A DNA stretch of 64,000 nt from the NCBI RefSeq assembly GCF_007993795.1, contig NZ_CP042476.1:2480001-2544000 (forward strand), in the 5' to 3' direction. The stretch comes from Antarcticibacterium arcticum (lineage in GTDB: Bacteria > Bacteroidota > Bacteroidia > Flavobacteriales > Flavobacteriaceae). Both the position numbers and the translations under genes were made by a program. This document shows positions 32,694 to 39,963 of this stretch, piece by piece (the first letter of the stretch is position 1; each line of letters starts with the position of its first letter). The notes under the pieces were generated by a model. The model saw only the letters and a list, made by a program, of their open reading frames with translations, did not search any database and was not told the DNA's origin.

Positions 32694-33286
32694 GCGAAAT
32701 AACCAAAGATGGCGATTATAGTGAATAAGAGGTATTGAAAACTGGTAAGGCTAAGACCTTTGTAAAAATATAATGGCACAGAGATGAGATCACCAATTAT
32801 CCAGTATATCCAGTTCTCGATCTTTTTACAGGCCATGAGCCACATACCAACGAAAAAAATGGCGGTTGTAAAGGTATCCACATAAGCGGTCCAGTCTGTC
32901 CATTTATCAAATAGTGCATATACTATATAAACAAACAGAAGGGTACCCAAAAAAAGAAGGCTTGCATAAATATGTTCTTTTTTTGTCATTGTGGTTACAG
33001 GGGTAAAGTGAACTGCATCAACTTTGCGCGTCCATACATACCAGCCATAGATGCTCATTGAAAAATAATAGGCATTGATCATCATATCTCCCAGCAATCC
33101 CCATTGCCATAACAAGTACACAAAAATTAAGGTGCTTATAATTCCTGTGGGGTACACCAGGATATTTTCCTGTTTTGAATACCATACAGATAAGAACCCA
33201 AAAATTACCGCAATGATCTCTAAAACAATGAATAAAGTACGATATTCATAATATTGGGCAAAAAAGAAATCAAAAATCGGCTGCAT
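32654..33286 (-). CDS. pnuC: PnuC-family vitamin transporter (nicotinamide riboside or thiamin)
   Basis: The 210-residue protein has about seven transmembrane helices in the PnuC/SWEET-like arrangement, with the conserved YGWYVWTRK segment (about 80-88) and the late W-YWIIGDLISVPLYFYKGL region. PnuC proteins are facilitators whose cargo is trapped by phosphorylation, and here the NadR-type kinase lies next to it. A PF01910-type thiamine-binding gene overlaps its start by 17 bases, so thiamin (PnuT) is an alternative cargo. Sequence alone does not decide. Confidence 0.85.
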   Translation of the reverse strand: MQPIFDFFFAQYYEYRTLFIVLEIIAVIFGFLSVWYSKQENILVYPTGIISTLIFVYLLWQWGLLGDMMINAYYFSMSIYGWYVWTRKVDAVHFTPVTTMTKKEHIYASLLFLGTLLFVYIVYALFDKWTDWTAYVDTFTTAIFFVGMWLMACKKIENWIYWIIGDLISVPLYFYKGLSLTSFQYLLFTIIAIFGYFAWKKSLNRNLQPA

Positions 33287-33530
33287 AGTCGCTGCGATCA
33301 GATTTTACAATTTTCATATACATAAGGCCGCGGTCTATTGCTTCAAAAGCGGTCTTGATCTCCTTGTTGAGAACCTTCATTACTTCATCATAATCTCCAT
33401 AGATCTGCGTACTTAGAGGATTCTCTAAAACCGTTAATCCTGAACTTCGCATTTGCTTAATGAAATTTATAATTGCAGGTTCATAGTTATCCTGAATGGG
33501 AGTAAGAGTAAGTTCAACCGAAATTTTCAT
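33270..33530 (-). CDS. Thiamine-binding-type protein (MTH1187/YkoF-like, DUF77)
   Basis: This 86-residue protein of the thiamine-binding MTH1187 family (PF01910) starts with the ferredoxin-like strand MKISVELTLTPIQDNYEPAI and keeps the GLTVLENPLSTQIYGDYDEV core (about 33-52). Relatives bind thiamin or its hydroxymethylpyrimidine part in the cytoplasm. It is the first gene of the run with the PnuC-family transporter and NadR-type kinase, overlapping the transporter by 17 bases. Confidence 0.85.
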   Translation of the reverse strand: MKISVELTLTPIQDNYEPAIINFIKQMRSSGLTVLENPLSTQIYGDYDEVMKVLNKEIKTAFEAIDRGLMYMKIVKSDRSDYAADF

Positions 33531-33587
33531 GTGTAGATGTTTTTTATGCAGTTAGGCTATTAAAGCCTTCCAAATTTAGGCATTATA

Positions 33588-34301
33588 TTACAAAACCGCT
33601 CCTTCTTCAAATGCAGTTCCTATTACTACAAGATCTGCTCCCGCTTCATAAGCTTTCTCTAATTGAATTCCCGTACGAATACCCCCACCCACAATCAATG
33701 GGATTGACAAGGCGCGTTTTACTGCTGAAATAACCTTAGAAGCAACCGGGACCGAGGCACCGCTACCAGCCTCCAGGTAAATAAGTTTTTTTCCTGAAAA
33801 CTGTCCCGCAAGTGCGGTATCTGTAATTTTTTCTATATCATTTTGTGAGATAGGCCTGGTTTGGCTTACCCGTTCTACAGCGCATTCCCTGCCCCCATCA
33901 ATTAAGATATAACCGGTAGGAATTATCTCGAGGCTCGATTGGCGTAACCGGGCCACAGATCTTACCTGCTGTTCAATGAGATACTCCGGATTTCGCCCGG
34001 AAATAAGGCTTAAAAAGAGGATTGCATCTGCTTCTTCTGTAATTTGGGAATGATCCCCGGGAAAGAGAATGACAGGAAGGGAACTAAATTTCTTTATAGT
34101 ATTTACCGTGAATTGCGTATCCTCATTTTCAGCAGTACTGCCACCCACAAATATATGAGTGATATTTTTGGGTAAATTTCTGAAAAAATCTTCGGCCTCA
34201 CCAGAATTGAATTTATCGGGATCAATAAGCACCGCCAGAAGTTTTTTCTCCTTTTCCGCAGCAGAAATAAGGTCTTTATAAATTGAAGTGGAAAGGATCA
34301 T
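33588..34301 (-). CDS. Geranylgeranylglyceryl phosphate synthase
   Basis: The TIM-barrel prenyltransferase (PcrB/GGGPS family, about 237 residues) joins glycerol-1-phosphate and a polyprenyl diphosphate through an ether bond. It shows LLAVLIDPDKF (about 21-31), FVGGSTAENED, GYILIDGGRECAV, YLEAGSGAS and PLIVGGGIRTG (late phosphate-binding loops). I use the ATG at 34301, which overlaps the upstream gene by 4 bases (ATGA); an ATG nine codons earlier is in frame. Flavobacterial members have been shown to make archaeal-type GGGP. Its downstream partner may be the UbiA protein at the left edge. Confidence 0.92.
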   Translation of the reverse strand: MILSTSIYKDLISAAEKEKKLLAVLIDPDKFNSGEAEDFFRNLPKNITHIFVGGSTAENEDTQFTVNTIKKFSSLPVILFPGDHSQITEEADAILFLSLISGRNPEYLIEQQVRSVARLRQSSLEIIPTGYILIDGGRECAVERVSQTRPISQNDIEKITDTALAGQFSGKKLIYLEAGSGASVPVASKVISAVKRALSIPLIVGGGIRTGIQLEKAYEAGADLVVIGTAFEEGAVL

Positions 34302-34945
34302 CCCGAAACTGCTTTTCCTGCCTCCCATGCATAAACACAGGTAAAGCCTTCAAATTCCAGAAATTCGAGTTCGTATAAGGATGGATGGCCGTTAAATAAA
34401 ACCTTGCCCGTGGTTTTGGTGGCATCAAAATCGAAATCGGTAATATTTATATGCTGCAGGAAACTAAGGCCGGGCTCTGCCATAAGTTTATAAATGGCTT
34501 CCTTCCCGCCCCAAACTATGGTGAGTTTGCGTATTAGGGCTTCCTCATTGGCAAGGGTGTGATATTCTGAAAGGGGCGTAAATTTATGGGCAATGGTAAG
34601 GATCTTGTCCCGCTGTTTTTCAATATCTATTCCCACTTTGGCATCGCTCACAATAATACCCGTAAAATTGAAGGAATGGGTAATGGAGATCAATTTGCCA
34701 TCAACCAGATGAGGTTTTCCCATTTCATCATAAAAGAGGTCCTTATCTACGTATCCTGCCTCTGCAAGTAGATGCCGGATGCTCATAAAACCCCTGCGAT
34801 GAATTTCGCTCTTCATCCCCTTTACGCGCTGCTCACAATGTGGGGTGAGTTCTATACCTTCATTCAACCATTCATAAGATTCTTCCACCTTCCAAATGAA
34901 GACCTTAGTAGTAGGGTTTACTGTTATTGTTTTGTAAAGGGGCAT
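34298..34945 (-). CDS. 4'-phosphopantetheinyl transferase
   Basis: The 215-residue Sfp/HetI-type enzyme transfers phosphopantetheine from CoA to carrier proteins. Visible motifs are VGIDIEKQRDKI (about 102-113, with the metal-binding Asp) and WGGKEAIYKL (about 144-153). It may serve acyl-carrier or aryl-polyene/flexirubin-type systems elsewhere in the genome; no carrier protein gene is close. It is divergent from ahcY with 64 bases between the starts. Confidence 0.88.
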   Translation of the reverse strand: MPLYKTITVNPTTKVFIWKVEESYEWLNEGIELTPHCEQRVKGMKSEIHRRGFMSIRHLLAEAGYVDKDLFYDEMGKPHLVDGKLISITHSFNFTGIIVSDAKVGIDIEKQRDKILTIAHKFTPLSEYHTLANEEALIRKLTIVWGGKEAIYKLMAEPGLSFLQHINITDFDFDATKTTGKVLFNGHPSLYELEFLEFEGFTCVYAWEAGKAVSG

Positions 34946-34966
34946 AAGATTTTGTTAGATATTACG

Positions 34967-34974
34967 TATTTTTG
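34967..34974 (+). promoter_or_regulatory. -7 box before ahcY
   Basis: TATTTTTG matches TAnnTTTG and lies about 36 bases before the ahcY ATG. The nearest TTTG upstream (34951-34954) is only 12 bases away, closer than usual, so the -33 element is uncertain. Confidence 0.4.
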
Positions 34975-35009
34975 CGACTGAAAAATTGCTATAAATCAAA
35001 TATAATAAT

Positions 35010-36326
35010 ATGTCGACGAAAACAGTGCCTTACACCGCTTATAAAGTTAAAGATATTTCCCTTGCCGATTGGGGAAGAAAAGAAATAGAATTGGCAGAGG
35101 CAGAGATGCCGGGTCTAATGGCGTTACGGGAAGAATTTGGAAGCGAGCAGCCCTTGAAAGGTGCCCGTATTGCAGGTTGTTTACATATGACCATACAAAC
35201 CGCTGTTCTAATAGAAACTTTAACCGCATTAGGTGCAGAAGTTACCTGGAGTTCCTGTAATATATTCTCTACCCAGGACCAGGCTGCAGCTGCAATTGCG
35301 GCTGCGGGGATCCCGGTTTATGCCTGGAAAGGAATGAACGAGGAAGAATTTAACTGGTGTATTGAGCAAACCCTGTTTTTTGGAGAAGACAGAAAGCCTT
35401 TGAACATGATCCTTGATGATGGTGGAGATCTTACCAATATGGTGCTGGATGAATATCCTGAACTTGCCGAAGGAATTAGAGGTCTTTCTGAGGAAACCAC
35501 CACCGGAGTACACCGTTTATATGAGCGCATGAAGAATGGAACATTACCAATGCCCGCCATTAACGTGAATGACTCAGTAACAAAATCTAAATTTGACAAT
35601 AAATACGGATGTCGTGAGAGCGCTGTAGATGCAATTCGTCGTGCCACAGATGTGATGCTTGCCGGAAGACGCGTTGTGGTTTGTGGATATGGAGACGTTG
35701 GAAAAGGTACTGCAGCTTCTTTTAGAGGTGCAGGTTCAATAGTTACCGTTACCGAAATTGATCCTATTTGCGCCCTTCAGGCTGCTATGGATGGATTTGA
35801 GGTTAAAAAACTGGAAACAGTTCTTGATAAAGCAGATATTGTAATTACCACTACCGGAAATAAAGACATCGTACGAGGGGAACACTTCGAAGCGATGAAA
35901 GATAAAACGATAGTTTGTAACATTGGCCATTTTGATAATGAGATAGATGTGGCCTGGCTTAACAAAAACCACGGCAATACAAAAAACACCATTAAACCTC
36001 AGGTGGATAAGTACACCATTAAAGGGAAAGATATAATTCTTCTTGCTGAAGGAAGATTGGTAAACCTTGGTTGTGCTACCGGACATCCTAGTTTTGTAAT
36101 GAGTAATTCCTTTACAAACCAAACCCTGGCGCAAATTGAACTATGGAAAAATGCAGGAAAATATGAAAATGAAGTTTATATGCTGCCAAAACATCTTGAT
36201 GAAAAAGTTGCGAAACTGCACCTTGAGAAAATAGGAGTAGAGCTTACAGAGCTTTCAAAAGACCAGGCAGATTATATAGGAGTTACCGTAGAAGGCCCTT
36301 TTAAACCTGAATATTACAGATACTAG
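35010..36326 (+). CDS. ahcY: S-adenosyl-L-homocysteine hydrolase
   Basis: AhcY cleaves SAH to adenosine and homocysteine, recycling the by-product of methylation. The 438-residue protein shows [16 protein letters not shown] (about 51-66), the NAD-binding [17 protein letters not shown] (about 229-245), and the conserved [11 protein letters not shown] and C-terminal KPEYYRY ending. It is a single-gene unit with a strong terminator. Use of AhcY rather than Pfs/LuxS is typical of Flavobacteria. No SAH or SAM riboswitch is visible in its short leader. Confidence 0.97.
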   Translation: MSTKTVPYTAYKVKDISLADWGRKEIELAEAEMPGLMALREEFGSEQPLKGARIAGCLHMTIQTAVLIETLTALGAEVTWSSCNIFSTQDQAAAAIAAAGIPVYAWKGMNEEEFNWCIEQTLFFGEDRKPLNMILDDGGDLTNMVLDEYPELAEGIRGLSEETTTGVHRLYERMKNGTLPMPAINVNDSVTKSKFDNKYGCRESAVDAIRRATDVMLAGRRVVVCGYGDVGKGTAASFRGAGSIVTVTEIDPICALQAAMDGFEVKKLETVLDKADIVITTTGNKDIVRGEHFEAMKDKTIVCNIGHFDNEIDVAWLNKNHGNTKNTIKPQVDKYTIKGKDIILLAEGRLVNLGCATGHPSFVMSNSFTNQTLAQIELWKNAGKYENEVYMLPKHLDEKVAKLHLEKIGVELTELSKDQADYIGVTVEGPFKPEYYRY

Positions 36327-36364
36327 ACCTGGAACGAAAAGTTTCCAAAATATGTTTAATATTC

Positions 36365-36400
36365 AAGATCCTCTTTGGAAACCAAAGAGGATCTTTTTTT
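36365..36400 (+). terminator. Terminator of ahcY
   Basis: A 14-bp perfect stem (AAGATCCTCTTTGG / CCAAAGAGGATCTT) with a 3-base loop is followed by a T-run. Confidence 0.95.
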
Positions 36401-36432
36401 ATGTGATAAACTAAGTTTCGGTTTCTATTTTT

Positions 36433-36780
36433 TCAGGATGGGTTCATAAACCACATTATAAGAAATGAAACAATTATAAGTACCAGCGCGGCAAGAAAAA
36501 TGAACATCCATTTGGAGAGTTTTGGATCCTTGCGCCTTTCAGCTCTGCCTTTTTTAATCTCTCCCAGGAATCCATTATCTTTCAATATTTGTTTAGTGCG
36601 GTCAATTTCCTTTTCCGGTACCTGAATTCGCATTCCCATATTACCTGTAGCGCCAATACCTGCTGAAGCAGCGGTGGCCTCACCCAGCAAATTATAATCA
36701 ATGTTATGCTCTTCTAAAAGGTGTTTAATAATGGAGATCTCTGCTTGATCATCACCGCTATAAATAGTAATATATTCCAT
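36433..36780 (-). CDS. DUF2007 domain membrane protein
   Basis: The 115-residue protein has an N-terminal DUF2007 domain (about 1-70; a PII-like alpha/beta fold of putative signal-transducing proteins) with EISIIKHLLEEHNIDYNLLG and MRIQVPEKEIDRTKQIL. One C-terminal transmembrane helix (about 90-112) follows. The role is unknown. A second DUF2007 protein occurs at 58.2 kb. The gene stands alone between two terminators. Confidence 0.8.
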   Translation of the reverse strand: MEYITIYSGDDQAEISIIKHLLEEHNIDYNLLGEATAASAGIGATGNMGMRIQVPEKEIDRTKQILKDNGFLGEIKKGRAERRKDPKLSKWMFIFLAALVLIIVSFLIMWFMNPS

Positions 36781-36810
36781 CTTTCAGGTAATTAGAAACA
36801 TTAAGATACA

Positions 36811-36845
36811 AAAAAACCCTTTTTGATCTCTCAAAAAGGGTTTTT
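36811..36845 (-). terminator. Terminator of the rplU-rpmA operon
   Basis: A 15-bp perfect stem (AAAAACCCTTTTTGA / TCAAAAAGGGTTTTT) with a 4-base loop lies 20 bases after the rpmA stop. Being symmetrical, it could work on both strands. Confidence 0.9.
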
Positions 36846-36864
36846 AAATACAATACAAGATCAA

Positions 36865-37125
36865 TTATGCATCAAACGGTTCAATAGAAACGTATGATTT
36901 ATTATCTTTCTTTTTTGTGAATTTCACAAGACCGTCAACTTTTGCATGCAAAGTATGATCTTTTCCTCCATACACATTCTCGCCTGGATTGTGTGTATAG
37001 CCTCTTTGTCTAACGATGATATTTCCTGCGATGGCAGCTTGTCCTCCAAAGATCTTAACGCCTAAACGTTTCGATTCAGATTCCCTACCGTTCTTGGAAC
37101 TACCAACTCCTTTTTTGTGAGCCAT
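36865..37125 (-). CDS. rpmA: 50S ribosomal protein bL27
   Basis: bL27 reaches into the peptidyl-transferase centre. The 86-residue protein starts [20 protein letters not shown], without the processed N-terminal extension of Firmicutes, and keeps LGVKIFGGQ and [18 protein letters not shown]. It lies 28 bases after rplU, the usual order. Confidence 0.98.
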   Translation of the reverse strand: MAHKKGVGSSKNGRESESKRLGVKIFGGQAAIAGNIIVRQRGYTHNPGENVYGGKDHTLHAKVDGLVKFTKKKDNKSYVSIEPFDA

Positions 37126-37153
37126 GGCTTAAAGTTTTTCTAATTAAAAATTC

Positions 37154-37867
37154 TTATTTGTTCTTTAGCAATTCTTTTGCCTGTTTTACCCACTCGTCAG
37201 ATTCGATCTTGTCACGGGTAATTCCTTCAAGAGCAGAAAGTTCTTCTCTGTCGGCAGCTTTTAATTTGCTAATTTGCTCATAGGTATAAATACCTATGTC
37301 ATTTAATTTCTGTTCGTAAGATGGTCCAATTCCGTTGATCTTTTTAAGATCATCAGCCTCAGCTTTTGTTGCAGTGCCTACACTAGACAAAAGTTTCTCA
37401 ACATTGATCTCAATGTTTTTTTCTTCTGCTCTTTTTTCAGCACGTGAAATTAAGTTCTCACTTACTTCACTCTCCTTTTTTGCAGGAGCCGGAGCAGCTG
37501 CAGTTTTGGTATCAGCTTTTTCTTCTTTTTTAGCAGAAGTGGCTTTTTTACCACCAGGTAAAGTAATACCGGTAATAGAAATTTCAGTAAGGGATTGACG
37601 GTGACCATTTCTCACACGGTATCCTTTTCTTCTTTTCTTTTTAAAGACAATAACTTTGTCTCCCTTAACGTGTCTGGTGATGGTTGCATCTACCAAAGCT
37701 CCGTCTATAGCTGGGGCGCCTAAAGTAATATTGTCACCATCACCTGAAAGAAGAACTTTGTCAAAGGAAATTTTATCTCCTTCTTCTCCTGCCAAACGAT
37801 TAACGTATACTTTTTGGTCTTTTGCAACCTTAAATTGCTGCCCTGCTATCTCTACAATTGCGTACAT
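37154..37867 (-). CDS. rplU: 50S ribosomal protein bL21 with long C-terminal extension
   Basis: Residues 1 to about 103 are a normal bL21 (MYAIVEIAGQQFKV start, KKRRRKGYRVRNGHRQ). A Lys/Ala-rich linker (about 104-135) and a helical part follow. Then comes a helix-hairpin-helix-like domain (about 165-237) with LKKINGIGPSYEQKLNDIGI, as seen in nucleic-acid-binding or scaffold proteins. Total 237 residues, over twice the usual 100. The tail is a feature of Flavobacteria; what it contacts is not known to me. A complete TTTG-19-TAnnTTTG promoter lies upstream. Confidence 0.95.
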   Translation of the reverse strand: MYAIVEIAGQQFKVAKDQKVYVNRLAGEEGDKISFDKVLLSGDGDNITLGAPAIDGALVDATITRHVKGDKVIVFKKKRRKGYRVRNGHRQSLTEISITGITLPGGKKATSAKKEEKADTKTAAAPAPAKKESEVSENLISRAEKRAEEKNIEINVEKLLSSVGTATKAEADDLKKINGIGPSYEQKLNDIGIYTYEQISKLKAADREELSALEGITRDKIESDEWVKQAKELLKNK

Positions 37868-37892
37868 AGCGTATAATTAATTGATTATATTA

Positions 37893-37927
37893 AAGAAAAA
37901 CCCGCCTTCTTTTTTTCAAAGGCGGGT
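37893..37927 (-). terminator. Hairpin and T-run between the DUF4199 gene and rplU
   Basis: ACCCGCCTT pairs with AAGGCGGGT (9 bp), followed by five T on the minus strand. It would end the DUF4199 transcript, but it also lies right at the expected rplU transcription start. Confidence 0.8.
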
Positions 37928-37928
37928 G

Positions 37929-37959
37929 CAAATATACTTCTAATTAATTAATTGACAAA
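37929..37959 (-). promoter_or_regulatory. rplU-rpmA promoter
   Basis: On the minus strand TTTG (37959 to 37956), a 19-base spacer and TATATTTG (37936 to 37929) match the Bacteroidota consensus exactly. The predicted start (about 37921-37925) falls inside the 5' arm of the hairpin that follows. Confidence 0.8.
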
Positions 37960-37973
37960 GTGTTTATAAACTT

Positions 37974-38438
37974 TTACAGTTCGTGTTCTTTCCCTTCTTT
38001 TGTGTTCCAGGAATCTTTTAATAATTGCATAAAAGCAAGGGTTAGCACAACAGAGGTTGCAAAACCCATTAAGGCTACTGTAAATATTACCATTCCTATA
38101 TTAACGTACCAATCACTATCCCACATAGAAAGCAGTCTATCAATAAAGTCGGGCTGTATCTCTGTAGCGTAAAAAGCAAAAAATATGGTGAAAATAATAG
38201 TAGCCAGAAACCCGGTTACCAATCCTGTCCTGAATCCTTTTTGGTATTTAAATTTGGAACCCCTTTGATTGCGGTAATACTTTATAGCTGCAAACATACC
38301 GACTCCCACGATCACCGGATTAAATAAACTGAACAATGGATTTGTATGGGCCCCAAAGATTGATGTTATCAAAAAATACACTATCAATCCAATGGCTATA
38401 ACAATCCCGAACTTTATGGGAATCTTTAGGTTTTTCAT
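37974..38438 (-). CDS. DUF4199 membrane protein
   Basis: The 154-residue protein with four predicted transmembrane helices matches the DUF4199 family of Bacteroidota. Helices lie at about 8-28, 35-52, 70-92 and 115-145. The cytoplasmic loop NQRGSKFKYQKGFRTGLVTG (about 57-76) is the conserved feature. Function unknown. It is monocistronic, with its own downstream terminator. Confidence 0.78.
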   Translation of the reverse strand: MKNLKIPIKFGIVIAIGLIVYFLITSIFGAHTNPLFSLFNPVIVGVGMFAAIKYYRNQRGSKFKYQKGFRTGLVTGFLATIIFTIFFAFYATEIQPDFIDRLLSMWDSDWYVNIGMVIFTVALMGFATSVVLTLAFMQLLKDSWNTKEGKEHEL

Positions 38439-38620
38439 ATCAATACTCTTTGTTTTTATACAAATTTCTAAAAAATTTACAGGAATTGACTTAACAGCCT
38501 GTTAATTTAACTCTTTAAAAATACAAACTGCTAAGTAAATAAGAGAAGTTCGAAATTATTATGTAACATCTTTCAACCTTTTCATACTAATTGGGTACAT
38601 TAATAAAAACTTAAACTATA

Positions 38621-39946
38621 ATGATCAATAAATTTAAATTATCTGCCTGTGCGCTGTTTCTGGGAATGGCCGGAATCGCACAAGAAGTTGAATTTACCGA
38701 ATACGATCTTGATAACGGCTTACACGTTATTTTGCATCAGGATAATACCGCTCCGGTAGTAACCGTGGGGGTAATGTATCACGTAGGAGCCAAAGATGAA
38801 CAGGAAGGACGTTCAGGATTTGCCCATTTCTTTGAACACCTTCTTTTTGAAGGCACTGAAAATATTGAAAGGGGTAAATGGTTTGACGTAGTGGCCGCCA
38901 ATGGTGGTAGCAACAACGCAAACACCACTCAGGACCGTACTTATTATTATGAAACTTTCCCATCTAACAACCTGGAACTGGGACTTTGGATGGAATCTGA
39001 AAGAATGTTACATCCGGTTATTAACCAAATTGGAGTGGACACCCAAAATGAGGTGGTACAAGAGGAAAAGCGTTCCCGAATTGACAATGCTCCCTACGGA
39101 AAGATCATCTATGCTACCGGGATCAATCAATATGTTTTCAACAAACATCCTTATAAAAATTCAGTAATAGGCACCATGGAAGATCTGGATTCGGCTGAAT
39201 TACCAGAATTCATAGCTTTCTTTGAAAAATATTATGGCCCAAATAATGCAACTCTTGTTGTTGCAGGAGACATAGATGTTAAGACCACCAAAGACCTTAT
39301 TAAAAAATATTTCGGTGAAATTGAAAAAAGAGCCGAAGTTGAAAGGGTGAATATTAAAGAAGAACCTATCACCGAAACTATTAAGGCTACAGAGTATGAC
39401 AGCAATATACAGGTTCCTGCAAAGATATTTGTTTACCGAACTCCTTCAATGAAGGAAAAAGATGCCTATATCCTTGATATGATCTCTTCTATTCTTACAG
39501 ATGGAAGAAGCTCAAGAATGTATCGCAAAATGGTAGATGAAGAAAAGATCGCTTTACAGGTACTTGCTTTCCCAAGATCTCAGGAAGATTATGGAACATA
39601 TGTTATGGGAGCGCTGGCATTAGGCGACACGCCGCTTGAAACCCTTGCCACTTCTATAGATGAAGAGATCAAAAAGTTGCAGACGGAACTTATATCTGAA
39701 AAAGAATATCAAAAACTTCAGAATAAGTTTGAGAACAGATTTGTAAATTCCAATAGCAGCATTCAGGGTATCGCTTCTTCCCTGGCTACTTATAACATGC
39801 TTTATGGAAATACAGATCTTATAAACAAGGAAATTGAGATATACCAGGCCATTACCCGTGAGGATATCCAGAGAGTGGCAAAGGAGTATTTGAACAAGAA
39901 CCAACGTTTGGAACTGGATTACCTGCCTGAGAGCGCCAAAGAATAA
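38621..39946 (+). CDS. M16-family zinc peptidase (active subunit), secreted
   Basis: The 441-residue protein has a signal peptide (MINKFKLSACALFLGMAGIAQ) and an M16 insulinase-like domain. The inverted zinc motif HFFEH is present (about 68-72), with the distal Glu supplied by the NEVVQEEK helix (about 143-150). It should act in the periplasm or at the cell surface on peptides. The next gene, 17 bases downstream, encodes a larger M16 protein without the zinc motif. The two probably form the active/inactive heterodimer known for bacterial M16B pairs. Confidence 0.92.
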   Translation: MINKFKLSACALFLGMAGIAQEVEFTEYDLDNGLHVILHQDNTAPVVTVGVMYHVGAKDEQEGRSGFAHFFEHLLFEGTENIERGKWFDVVAANGGSNNANTTQDRTYYYETFPSNNLELGLWMESERMLHPVINQIGVDTQNEVVQEEKRSRIDNAPYGKIIYATGINQYVFNKHPYKNSVIGTMEDLDSAELPEFIAFFEKYYGPNNATLVVAGDIDVKTTKDLIKKYFGEIEKRAEVERVNIKEEPITETIKATEYDSNIQVPAKIFVYRTPSMKEKDAYILDMISSILTDGRSSRMYRKMVDEEKIALQVLAFPRSQEDYGTYVMGALALGDTPLETLATSIDEEIKKLQTELISEKEYQKLQNKFENRFVNSNSSIQGIASSLATYNMLYGNTDLINKEIEIYQAITREDIQRVAKEYLNKNQRLELDYLPESAKE

Positions 39947-39963
39947 TCAAAAAACATAGAGAA

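Noticed and set aside
34946..35009. SAM or SAH riboswitch before ahcY
   Set aside because: The leader is at most about 35 bases after the probable start and contains no matching helices.
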